7,620 bases of DNA from positions 1 to 7,620 of the forward strand of contig MNXO01000167.1 in NCBI GenBank assembly GCA_001872995.1. Direction: 5' to 3'. The notes under the pieces are model-generated. The model was not told the DNA's origin. It saw nothing but the letters and a program-made list of their open reading frames with translations, and did no database searches. The position numbers were made by a program, and so were the translations under genes. The DNA comes from Bacteroidetes bacterium CG2_30_32_10. GTDB taxonomy: Bacteria > Bacteroidota > Bacteroidia > Bacteroidales > CG2-30-32-10. This document shows positions 1 to 6,130 of this stretch, piece after piece; position 1 is the stretch's first letter; every line of letters begins with the position of its first letter.

Positions 1-2
1 TT

Positions 3-101
3 GTATTTTGGAGCTTAATGCCAACGATGGCACAAACAGATTATGGCACTGACGTAATTTTTAAAACACATCCACCGAAAACCAACGCAAACCAAGCTTA
101 A
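3..101 (+). CDS. 5' fragment of secreted protein: signal-peptide end and mature N-terminus, out of frame with the downstream part
   Basis: Frame 3 is open from the window edge to a TAA at 99-101. It reads a hydrophobic stretch ending in PTMAQTDYG, which looks like the last part of a signal peptide cleaved between Ala and Gln, a common Bacteroidota cleavage context. This fits as the missing N-terminus of the large T9SS substrate that is open in frame 2 from position 65. The two frames join if one A is added to the AAAA run at 63-66, giving VIFKNTSTENQRKPS and then LTVADNGWLYAGF. The true start codon lies before the window. Reading this as a piece of the same gene is inference from frame continuity and protein logic. 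Whether the break is a mutation or a sequencing error cannot be decided here. Confidence 0.5.
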   Translation, partial: VFWSLMPTMAQTDYGTDVIFKTHPPKTNANQA

Positions 102-1540
102 CTGTTGCAGACAATGGTTGGCTTTATGCTGGTTTTCCTATAGCTGAAGGTTATGTTGTTTATAAATCCACTAATAGTGGGCAAACCTGGGCTGATTTTC
201 ATAGTTATACACAAGCTGGTGCTACTTATGATGTTACAAAAGTATTAGTTTGTGGTGCATCACCATATAAAGTATTTATTGCTAATTTACGCCATACTGC
301 TTTAAATGCTTACACATTATATATTAGTACGTATGATGGTACAACAGGCGCCTATTTAGGAGAAGTTTTAACTTTACCTTTCACTACCGATATTTATGAT
401 TTTGATATTGCTTCCGATTATTTATTCCCTGCTTATGGTGCTTCACCCTATAGTGTTGGAGTATTATACTCCGTACACTCTGGAACAGACTCTATTACAT
501 TTGTCGTTTCTACCAATGGTGGAGTAAATTTTGGTAATAAAAGATCTGTTTCTACAACAAGTTCATGGTTTGGACAGGTATCATTGGCTTATGGACGTTC
601 TTTAAGTAATTCAAACGGAAGATACTGTGCTGCTTGGTTGCAAAGGACTGGTTATACTAATAGAACTGGCCGAATTCAATTTGCAAGAAATACTTCTTAT
701 GTTTATAGTGGGTTCTCCACTCCTGTTTATGTAGATTGGGAATCTAGTGTTACAGGTAGATGTTATAATCCAAAAATTGCATGCCAGTTTAATAATATCA
801 ATAATGATAGTTCTAATACTACAAGCGTAATTATGTTCGAAAGAGCAGGATGGTGGAGCGGCACCGACAATGATGTAATTGGCTATTACAACAACAGAAC
901 TTTTTTGGGTAACAATTGGAAACGCTTTGATATCAGTAATAACGGTACTACTAATTCTAAACAACCCGATATAAACTATGATAATAATGGAAACAACTTT
1001 TTAGTTACTTATTGGGATTCTACTCACACGTATTTACCTTATGTTATACATGGTTTTAATATGGGCACAACTACAAGTGCATGTCCATTAATAACATCAC
1101 ATTACAATGATAATACAACGATGGGTAGTTTATTGCAACCTTATCCTGTTGTGGAAATAAACCATACAGTGCACCAGGTGGCTCATTTATGGTCACGCGA
1201 AGGAACTGGTAGTAATGGAGTTGTGATGTTCGATGCTGAATACAGCACTGTTGGTATAAATGAATTAATTACATACAACAACAATAAAATCAATAATATC
1301 TATCCTAATCCTGCTTATGGAGCAGTAAATATTGAAGTTGAACTTAACAAATCTGCAATGGTGCAAATAAATGCTTACGATATCGCTGGCAAAAAAGTTA
1401 GTGATTTGTACAATGCACAAACACCAGAAGGTAAAAATACAGTTACTTTTGATGTAAGCAATTTGGAAAATGGAAATTATGTTATTGAAATGATAACACC
1501 AACTTCCAGAACAACTAAAAAAATGATGGTAGCCCATTAA
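65..1540 (+). CDS. Secreted Asp-box/propeller-like protein with C-terminal T9SS type A sorting domain (5' end frameshifted)
   Basis: This is an open frame of 491 codons ending in TAA. It has no ATG or GTG before a TTG at 584, and sequence upstream of 584 is clearly coding, so 584 is not the real start. The gene most likely begins before the window in another frame. Two Asp-box-like motifs, STNSGQTW (167-190) and STNGGVNF (509-532), and aromatic, Asn/Thr/Gly-rich composition suggest a sialidase/BNR-type beta-propeller of unknown substrate; no catalytic residues can be assigned. The last ~83 residues (from about 1289) are a typical Por/T9SS type A sorting domain: YPNP, a YDIAGKKV-like strand, LENGNYVIEM, and a basic end (TSRTTKKMMVAH). 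Such proteins cross the outer membrane by type IX secretion, and the domain is removed on export. A strong terminator follows 22 bases after the stop, so this is the last gene of its transcript. Confidence 0.85.
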   Translation, partial: NTSTENQRKPSLTVADNGWLYAGFPIAEGYVVYKSTNSGQTWADFHSYTQAGATYDVTKVLVCGASPYKVFIANLRHTALNAYTLYISTYDGTTGAYLGEVLTLPFTTDIYDFDIASDYLFPAYGASPYSVGVLYSVHSGTDSITFVVSTNGGVNFGNKRSVSTTSSWFGQVSLAYGRSLSNSNGRYCAAWLQRTGYTNRTGRIQFARNTSYVYSGFSTPVYVDWESSVTGRCYNPKIACQFNNINNDSSNTTSVIMFERAGWWSGTDNDVIGYYNNRTFLGNNWKRFDISNNGTTNSKQPDINYDNNGNNFLVTYWDSTHTYLPYVIHGFNMGTTTSACPLITSHYNDNTTMGSLLQPYPVVEINHTVHQVAHLWSREGTGSNGVVMFDAEYSTVGINELITYNNNKINNIYPNPAYGAVNIEVELNKSAMVQINAYDIAGKKVSDLYNAQTPEGKNTVTFDVSNLENGNYVIEMITPTSRTTKKMMVAH

Positions 1541-1562
1541 TAATAAGTAGATTCTTTTCATT

Positions 1563-1595
1563 AAAAAACCATCACAATTTTGTGGTGGTTTTTTT
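1563..1595 (+). terminator. Rho-independent terminator after the T9SS-substrate gene
   Basis: An A-tract plus CCATCACA pairs with TGTGGTGG plus a T-tract around an ATTT loop. This gives about 14 pairs with a single T-G wobble, followed directly by the T run. It begins 22 bases after the stop codon at 1540. The symmetric A/T arms mean it could also work on the minus strand, but no minus-strand gene ends here. Confidence 0.8.
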
Positions 1596-1766
1596 ATGAA
1601 ATACAAATTAATATCCATTTTAATAATAATAATTTTTCTTATAATTTTACAATGAACATAAAAAATTAATAAATAATTAGATTATTTTGATTATTTTTGG
1701 TATTGATTATTTTTTTATTCTTTTATAGAGAACAAATAAGTTGCTAATTCAATAAATTATAAAGTT

Positions 1767-2156
1767 ATGATTGTAGAGAAATTGCGTGCTTGCGAAATTG
1801 AATATCTTGAAGATATTCAATGTGTAATTCAACATTGGACTTCCTATACGGGTTCTATTTATTTTAGGGAAGGTATCAACAAAACAGTAGAGATTTTTAA
1901 AAATAAGAAAAGAGTTACTAAAATAATTAGTGATACATTGGTATTGGGCGTTGTAAAAAAAGAAGATACGGACTGGGTGGCTCAAGTAATTAATCCTATC
2001 TTAATAAAATTGGGTTTAAGAAAAATTGGGTTTATTATTCCCAAAAGCACTGTGGGGCAAATGGCGGTAGATAATTATAAAAATGAATCTAAAGGCGCAC
2101 TTGCTGTTCAATATTTTGATAACATGCAAGATGCCCTTAAATGGATGCAAGAATAA
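1767..2156 (+). CDS. SpoIIAA/STAS-like small cytosolic protein (hypothetical)
   Basis: This is a 129-residue protein with no signal peptide or membrane segment. The pattern resembles SpoIIAA-like/STAS-fold proteins common in Bacteroidota. It has an N-terminal strand pair (IEYLEDIQCVIQHW, about 11-24) and a helix around REGINKTVEIFKNKK. A buried strand ending in an acidic loop follows (KIISDTLVLGVV, about 52-63), then KKEDTDWV, another strand (IGFIIPKS, about 87-94) and a C-terminal helix (ALKWMQE). Such proteins are usually unassigned; some STAS proteins regulate anti-sigma factors or bind small molecules, but no partner kinase lies nearby. ATG 1767 is the natural start; the leader is A/T-rich with no Shine-Dalgarno. 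A perfect TAnnTTTG match at 1692-1699 could be the -7 promoter box, but no -33 TTTG sits at the right distance. The family call rests on pattern recognition only. Confidence 0.75.
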   Translation: MIVEKLRACEIEYLEDIQCVIQHWTSYTGSIYFREGINKTVEIFKNKKRVTKIISDTLVLGVVKKEDTDWVAQVINPILIKLGLRKIGFIIPKSTVGQMAVDNYKNESKGALAVQYFDNMQDALKWMQE

Positions 2157-2252
2157 TAAGAATTGATCCCCCCTAAAAAAGTAATAACAACTTATATTTC
2201 AATTCTGTAATACTACAACTATACGCTTTTAGTAAAAATTAAAAATATTACG

Positions 2253-3158
2253 ATGAAAGAAAAATCTTGTCCTGCTGAATTGATAAAAGCTGCATCCTAT
2301 ATTTCAAAAAATCAATTTGATGAAGCGCAAAAAATATTAAAAGCATTTGAGCCTCAAAGTGTTATTTCAGATATTTGCAAGCGAGTATTGTTGCATCCAA
2401 ATGAATATACCGACAATTTATTTATTGAACATCTTTTTGACGAAACCAAGCAAATCAATTATTTTGATATTGTGCTTCGATCGGTTCCTTGTGTTACGGA
2501 TACTACAAAGATTACCCTTCAAATTATGACCGATTTTTATGCAAAAGCACAACATTCTTTTACGCATATTAACATTGGTATTGGTAAAGGATATTTTGAA
2601 AAACAAATGCTTACCGAACTTGCTAAAAACGAAAACAGCAGAAATCTTAAAAAAATTAAAATAATAGGTTTAGATATTGACTCCTCTTCTCTTTTGGCAT
2701 CAGAACAAAATGTAAAAGAAGCTGCTTCTTTGTTTTCCAAAGAAACAGTCATAGAATTTATCCCTATTTGCCAATTTGCAGAAAAAATACCTGAAAGTTA
2801 TTGGTTAGCTATAACCAAAGAACCAAAAGATTTATTAGGTATCACCTCTGCTTTTACGATTCATCATTTACAAAAAAATGAAGACCGCGTCAATATTTTA
2901 AGCAACTTAGCAAAATGTAACCCTCAGTTATTTACACTCATAGAGCCAGATTCTGACCATTTCACCCCTTATATCCCCGATAGATTGGTAAACTGTTGGA
3001 ATTTATTTGGAACCATTTTTGAAATGGCAGACATTATGAAGCTTTCTGAAGAGGAAGAAAAAGCCATTAAATATATTTTCTTTGGCAGAGAAATCGAAAA
3101 TATACTTATCAATGATGAAGAACTTAGATACGAAAAACACGATGTTTCAAAACATTGA
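2253..3158 (+). CDS. Bacterial GRAS-domain protein (SAM-methyltransferase-like fold), C-terminus cut by in-frame TGA
   Basis: These 301 residues read as a GRAS domain, best known from plant transcription regulators but also present in bacteria as Rossmann methyltransferase relatives. Motifs occur in family order. The N-terminal leucine-heptad helix pair is LIKAASYISKN..DEAQKILKAF (10-32). The VHIID-like motif is HINIGIGKGYFEKQMLTEL (105-123), with Gly111 and Gly113 in the motif I position. A KIIGLDID strand (136-143) offers Asp141/Asp143 as candidate SAM-ribose acids. Then come AFTIHHL (200-206), TLIEPDSDH (228-236), a PFYRE-like segment with PDR and NLFGTIFEMAD (242-260), and the start of SAW, FGREIENIL (277-285). 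The frame stops at TGA 3156-3158, yet the SAW motif continues in the same frame to 3314. No Shine-Dalgarno is visible; the start ATG is the first in frame. Predicted cytosolic; the substrate is unknown. Family assignment is strong by motif order. Confidence 0.85.
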   Translation: MKEKSCPAELIKAASYISKNQFDEAQKILKAFEPQSVISDICKRVLLHPNEYTDNLFIEHLFDETKQINYFDIVLRSVPCVTDTTKITLQIMTDFYAKAQHSFTHINIGIGKGYFEKQMLTELAKNENSRNLKKIKIIGLDIDSSSLLASEQNVKEAASLFSKETVIEFIPICQFAEKIPESYWLAITKEPKDLLGITSAFTIHHLQKNEDRVNILSNLAKCNPQLFTLIEPDSDHFTPYIPDRLVNCWNLFGTIFEMADIMKLSEEEEKAIKYIFFGREIENILINDEELRYEKHDVSKH

Positions 3159-3314
3159 AATACCCGTTTAATAGAAGCGGGGTTTAAACCAGTTGATATA
3201 TCGCCTTATATACCAAACCACCCCTTGCTTAATTTTGTATATGATTTGGATGGAGTGCTAACAGCTGCATACCATAAAAAACCGCTGGTTTCTATTTTAG
3301 CAGTATCAATATAA
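3159..3314 (+). other. In-frame C-terminal SAW segment of the GRAS protein, beyond the TGA
   Basis: This segment is in the same frame as the GRAS gene, open for 51 codons to TAA 3312-3314. It begins NTRLIEAGFKPVDISPY and ends KKPLVSILAVSI. Plant and bacterial SAW motifs run GRE...E+H....W..R...AGF.P..., then ...(H/W)...PL...SAW. Here the TGA at 3156 occupies the W position and the following R, AGF.P and PL elements are all in place. The coding quality after the stop is undiminished, so the intact gene would be 353 residues. The sequence therefore suggests a TGG-to-TGA change, a base-call error or readthrough, not a naturally short protein. Confidence 0.8.
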
Positions 3315-3336
3315 ATTTATTTTTTAACTCACAAAA

Positions 3337-3690
3337 ATGAATACTAAAAACTTCCCTTTTCAAACCATTGATTGGACATTGATTCCCAAAACAGAGTATA
3401 AAGGAGAAAAAGGATTTGCCTATTGGCAAACAATTCAGCTGGAGGGATTAAGAATTAGAATTGTTGAATATTCTGAAGGTTACATTGCAGACCATTGGTG
3501 TAAGAAAGGTCATATTGTACATTGCCTGCAGGGAGAAGTCCTTAGTGAACTCCAAAACGGAGAATCCCATCTTTTAAAAGAAGGAATGACATATATAGTT
3601 TCCGATGACTTAAGTTCCCACCGTTCAACTACCAAAAAAAGAGTAAAATTATTGATTATTGATGGCGATTTTCTGAAAACAAACAATTAG
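3337..3690 (+). CDS. DHCW-motif cupin-fold protein
   Basis: This is a 117-residue single-domain cupin with no export signal. Recognisable landmarks of the Bacteroidota DHCW-motif cupin family are FPFQTIDW near the start (6-13), the AYWQT strand and RIRIVEYSEGY (about 39-49). The metal-site-like element DHWCKKGHIVHCLQGE follows (about 52-67), then GMTYIVSDDLSSHRS (about 83-97) and the closing LLIIDGDFL strand. His and Cys in the DHW.C...GH.VHC segment and the later SSH His are candidate metal ligands. Length matches single-domain members. The reaction is unknown. It starts 22 bases after the natural end of the GRAS frame (3314), so co-transcription with the GRAS gene is likely. The TGA at 3156 would leave 178 untranslated bases ahead of it. 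ATG 3337 follows an A-rich leader with no Shine-Dalgarno, as is common in this phylum. Confidence 0.85.
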   Translation: MNTKNFPFQTIDWTLIPKTEYKGEKGFAYWQTIQLEGLRIRIVEYSEGYIADHWCKKGHIVHCLQGEVLSELQNGESHLLKEGMTYIVSDDLSSHRSTTKKRVKLLIIDGDFLKTNN

Positions 3691-3730
3691 CACTTCATTA
3701 AATAACTTTATTAAATAAATAATTAAAATC

Positions 3731-3942
3731 ATTGTTGTCCGATAAAAAAAATGTTACGTACCTACGGCACGTAAAATATTTCGGTGATGCTTATTCTACC
3801 GACCTTTTGTCCCTATGGGGACAAGATATTGGTAGAATTTATTATCAACAAAAAACTAAAGCCCCATAGGTGGCTTAAGTTTATAAAAACATTGATATGA
3901 TTACGATTTAAAAATTTTTACTTATTTTTATCGGACAACAAT
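3731..3942. mobile_element. Non-autonomous MITE, 212 bp, with 18-bp perfect terminal inverted repeats and AATC target duplication
   Basis: The left end ATTGTTGTCCGATAAAAA (3731-3748) is matched exactly by its reverse complement at 3925-3942. The element is flanked by direct AATC copies at 3727-3730 and 3943-3946, a likely 4-bp target duplication. Inside there is no convincing ORF but three hairpins: TTACGT/ACGTAA at 3754-3774, a large stem at 3793-3838, and AAGCC..GGCTT at 3859-3876. This is the structure of a MITE mobilised in trans by a full-length IS with the same ends. The IS family cannot be named with confidence here. It sits between convergent genes, and the right AATC directly touches the stop codon (3947-3949) of the minus-strand gene, so no coding sequence was lost. 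Confidence 0.85.
3793..3838. other. Two-part hairpin inside the MITE
   Basis: The outer arms ATTCTACC (3793-3800) and GGTAGAAT (3831-3838) pair perfectly. Within them TTGTCCC (3807-3813) pairs with GGGACAA (3818-3824) around a TATG loop. As RNA or cruciform DNA this is the strongest structure in the element, and it could serve as a bidirectional transcription barrier between the convergent genes. No long T-run follows, so it is not a standard intrinsic terminator. Confidence 0.6.
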
Positions 3943-3946
3943 AATC

Positions 3947-4300
3947 TTAAATAATATTTTTTGATTTCGAGCTCTCATCAACCGTAAACCCCCATTCTTT
4001 AAGAGGGTTTAAATTGTTTCGGTTTATTTCTATAAGCTTATCGCGACTTTCTTTAACAATTTCGGTGAGGGGTTTAAGTAATAAGTCCCTTTCTTTATAA
4101 GCGGCTTCCATTTTAGCTTTAAGTTCTTCTGCTTCTACGTGTTTTTGCAAGCATTGGTTTATTTTACTTCCTTCAATAGACCAAGAATGTTCTTTTAAGG
4201 TATGGAGCGGTGAATTTTCACCCTCTTCTTGGTGCTTTTGTAATATTAATTTTGCCAGTTTTAATATTTCAACGGGATTTAAAGATAATAATACGCTCAT
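3947..4300 (-). CDS. Conserved-looking hypothetical helical protein
   Basis: These 117 residues have no signal peptide. The N-terminus MSVLLSLNPVEILKLAKLILQKH is a hydrophobic-faced helix. A central Lys/Glu-rich stretch (about 50-98, through AEELKAKMEAAYKERDLLLKP and EIVKESRDKLIEI) has coiled-coil character. It ends in a short LKEWGFTVDESSKSKNII tail with a WGF motif. The pattern resembles small unassigned Bacteroidota proteins, sometimes found beside membrane or surface genes; no function is proposed. It starts 76 bases downstream of the cation transporter stop and on the same strand, so the two could share a transcript. Its TAA stop touches the target duplication of the adjacent MITE. ATG 4300 is the first plausible start, and coding periodicity and composition support a real gene. 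Confidence 0.7.
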   Translation of the reverse strand: MSVLLSLNPVEILKLAKLILQKHQEEGENSPLHTLKEHSWSIEGSKINQCLQKHVEAEELKAKMEAAYKERDLLLKPLTEIVKESRDKLIEINRNNLNPLKEWGFTVDESSKSKNII

Positions 4301-4376
4301 AACAATAGGTTATTGATTGAATTACAAATTTATAAAAAATAACATGATTTATTATGGTGATTGGTTTAATGAATGG

Positions 4377-5249
4377 TTAATTTTCTTTTTTTGTTTCTAT
4401 AGGTTCCACATGAATATGTACTTCTATATGTTTGATTTTAGCCTCAATGTCATTCTCAATCTTATCGCAAATTTGATGCGCCTCTTCAACAGTAAATTGG
4501 CTTGGTAGTTCCAGATGTAAATCTACATACTTATAAAAACCAGCTTTGCGGGTTCTCAATTGATGGTAATTAAATTTTCCGTTGGTAAATTTATGAATAG
4601 AAGCTTCAATAATTACTATGTCTTGGTCTGGTAGTTTTACATCCAACAAAGGGCTGTATGCTTTTTTCAATAAAAAGAAAGATTCTCGCAATATAAAAAT
4701 AGCTACTAAAATAGCCACAATAGGGTCGAGAATATGCCAGTCGGTAATCCATATCAATAATAAGCCAACGCCAACGCCTAAAGAAGTATATACATCGGCT
4801 TTTAAGTGAAGTGAATCGGCTTCAAGGGCAATAGAATCGGTTGATTTTGCTACTTTATAGAGTTGTTTAGAAACAATATAGTTCACTATTGCCGAAAAGA
4901 ACATGACCATAGAACCTATTCCAATAGATTCAACTGGGTTTGCACCAGTTAGTTTCTTTACAGCTTCATACACAATCCAAATAGCGGCAACAAAAATTAA
5001 TATGGCTTCAATAACCCCCGAAATGTTCTCGTATTTGCCATGTCCATAGGGGTGTTGTTTGTCGGGTGGGGTGTCTGATATTTTTACGGATAAAAAAGCA
5101 ATGATGGCAGCCAATAAATCCATAGAGGAGTGAATTGCTTCTGAGATAATACTCACCGAACCAGTAATTACACCTACGATTACCTTGCAAATAATTAAAA
5201 GGGTATTCGAAAAAATTGATAATCTGGCTACCTTGGTTTTTTTATTCAT
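4377..5249 (-). CDS. Cation diffusion facilitator family transporter (Zn2+/divalent metal efflux)
   Basis: This is a 290-residue inner-membrane proton-coupled metal antiporter of the CDF family, of normal length. The predicted six-helix membrane part (about 10-205) carries the transport site: H40-x3-D44 in TM2 (EAIHSSMD) and H148-x3-D152 in TM5 (DSLHLKAD). This HD-HD set is usual for Zn2+-preferring members, whereas FieF/YiiP has DD-HD. The TM2-TM3 loop bears the signature DKQHPYGHGKYE (63-74). The C-terminal cytosolic dimerisation domain (about 210-285) ends in HIEVHIHVEP, with His residues suited to regulatory metal binding. The ATG is preceded closely by a TAATTTTG box (5273-5266 on this strand). 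No metal-responsive regulator is next to it, so the in vivo metal is inferred. A small helical hypothetical gene follows on the same strand. Confidence 0.93.
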   Translation of the reverse strand: MNKKTKVARLSIFSNTLLIICKVIVGVITGSVSIISEAIHSSMDLLAAIIAFLSVKISDTPPDKQHPYGHGKYENISGVIEAILIFVAAIWIVYEAVKKLTGANPVESIGIGSMVMFFSAIVNYIVSKQLYKVAKSTDSIALEADSLHLKADVYTSLGVGVGLLLIWITDWHILDPIVAILVAIFILRESFFLLKKAYSPLLDVKLPDQDIVIIEASIHKFTNGKFNYHQLRTRKAGFYKYVDLHLELPSQFTVEEAHQICDKIENDIEAKIKHIEVHIHVEPIETKKEN

Positions 5250-5265
5250 AAAAATAAATAGAAAG

Positions 5266-5273
5266 CAAAATTA
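5266..5273 (-). promoter_or_regulatory. Candidate Bacteroidota -7 promoter box for the CDF transporter
   Basis: The minus strand reads TAATTTTG, a full match to TAnnTTTG. It ends 16 bases before the ATG, which would give a very short leader. No TTTG occurs at the expected upstream distance. In AT-rich DNA such matches arise by chance, so this is tentative. Confidence 0.3.
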
Positions 5274-5460
5274 CTTAAAAAGAGATTCATAATTTAATAT
5301 TTTGAAATTTATTGTTTTAAATATCTATATGGTACCTTTAAAAGTGTAATGCCAACTTGCAAATAAGTAGGTGATTTATTTCATTATTCGTTGCTAAAAA
5401 CTATACCAAAATTAAATTTATAGTTTACCTGAAAACAGGAAATGATTGGTACAAAATGCT
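5274..5460. other. AT-rich intergenic DNA without recognisable gene
   Basis: No ORF with family-like content was found on either strand. It forms the upstream region of the minus-strand CDF gene. Composition is ordinary for the intergenic DNA of this window until the abrupt change to GC-rich sequence at about 5461. Confidence 0.6.
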
Positions 5461-5715
5461 GTTAGCGATTTTCGGGGATGCGGCGGAGGGTGACGGCGAC
5501 TCATGGGAGTGCCTCGAAATTGATTCGAAATGGAGCAGAATGGCATGGGCGTTGAACTGAATTGCAGCGGCGTGTATTGGCGACGAGGCGGAGTGCAACC
5601 GCATGGCAGCGGAGTATTTCGTTGATGGGACGGACTGAGGTGGAATAGTGTCTCATTGCATCGTTTATGCGGCGGAGGAAGGCGGAACGAAGGCTCGTTG
5701 ATTTGGGGAAGAGGG
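5461..5715. other. GC-rich, G-skewed island of unknown nature
   Basis: By hand count, bases 5461-5700 are about 56% G+C, against roughly 30% in the surrounding DNA. On the plus strand G (about 94) far exceeds C (about 41). The sequence is rich in GCGGCG, GCAGCGG and GGCGGAG words, with ATGCGGCGGAGG occurring twice (5478-5489 and 5667-5678). A minus-strand ORF of 100 codons covers it (5803-5501), but its product has no family-like pattern and ends abruptly, so it is probably a by-product of composition. In an AT-rich genome a sharply bounded GC-rich island suggests a structured RNA, an acquired segment or a dispersed repeat. The sequence alone cannot choose between these. Confidence 0.5.
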
Positions 5716-5719
5716 GGAA

Positions 5720-5780
5720 GATGATGAGATTATTTGAAAATTTGAAAATGTGGGAATTTGATGATGAGATAATTTGAAAA
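5720..5780. repeat. Direct repeat GATGATGAGAT(T/A)ATTTGAAAA, two copies
   Basis: Copies at 5720-5740 and 5760-5780 differ at one base, with a 40-bp start-to-start distance. The spacer adds further TTTGAAAAT words. Purine-rich simple repeats like this lie at the right border of the GC-rich island. Confidence 0.65.
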
Positions 5781-5788
5781 TGTTGTAA

Positions 5789-5827
5789 CACAAAGTTGCA
5801 CAAAGGTTTATACCAAGTAACACAAAG
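5789..5827 (+). repeat. CACAAAG motif cluster
   Basis: CACAAAG occurs at 5789-5795, 5799-5805 and 5821-5827. The same word recurs at 6796-6802 and in multiples inside every 225-bp unit from 7081 on, so it is a dispersed intergenic motif in this genome region. No function is assigned. Confidence 0.6.
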
Positions 5828-6030
5828 AAAAATATATTAATTTGATGATTTTAAATTTTCTTTTTATTCGCGAATTTATTTTTTTATTAAAGTGCTTATG
5901 AATGCTTCGCATTTGTCATTGCCACAAAAAGAAAGGAAAAAGTCTATCTGCATCAATAAGCAGCCCACAGGCAAAGGGGCTTGGTGATGCAATCCTGCCC
6001 ACGCTACTAAAATTGGGGGGGTAATTGCAG
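5828..6030. other. Intergenic DNA with a GC-richer patch, no intact gene
   Basis: Positions 5905-5917 contain a small AATGC-TTC-GCATT hairpin. About 5960-6030 is GC-richer than its surroundings (AGCAGCCCACAGG, CCTGCCCACGC, a run of seven G). All six frames are broken by stops, so this is either non-coding or a decayed remnant that I cannot identify. Confidence 0.5.
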
Positions 6031-6031
6031 A

Positions 6032-6078
6032 ATAAAAAAAGTTGCATAATAAATCAAGAAGTCAATCTATTATGCAAC
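6032..6078 (-). terminator. Rho-independent terminator of the CarboxypepD_reg-like gene
   Basis: On the minus strand an 11-bp perfect inverted repeat, GTTGCATAATA at both ends (6078-6068 and 6051-6041), surrounds a 16-nt loop. It is followed directly by a run of seven T (6040-6034). It lies 53 bases beyond the TAG of the gene ending at 6131. Confidence 0.75.
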
Positions 6079-6130
6079 TAGGTTAATGAAAAAATAAATA
6101 ATGTAGCAGATTATTAATTAATGACAGGTA

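Noticed and set aside
57..70. Programmed -1 frameshift at TTTTTAAAAC
   Set aside because: In the incoming frame the codons are TTT AAA ACA, and a -1 slip on AAA would place TAA in the site. The heptamer does not have X-XXY-YYZ phasing. A simple indel explains it better.
584..586. TTG as translation start of the T9SS-sorted protein
   Set aside because: Clearly coding sequence with an Asp-box motif extends in frame back to 65, and a signal-peptide end lies just before it. TTG 584 is an internal Leu codon.
3156..3190. TGA followed by a weak ACCCG/CGGGGT hairpin, as if a selenocysteine site
   Set aside because: The family residue at this position is Trp, not Cys or Sec. The hairpin is short and bulged, and no Sec machinery is visible in the window.
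5459..5468. GCTGTTAGCG resembling one arm of an integron attC site
   Set aside because: No matching RYYYAAC partner and no attC-like inverted structure were found at a suitable distance, and there is no integrase or cassette layout.
5501..5803. 100-codon minus-strand ORF over the GC-rich island
   Set aside because: No family-like pattern, composition follows the island, and it runs into simple repeats. It is probably a by-product of few stops in GC-rich DNA.
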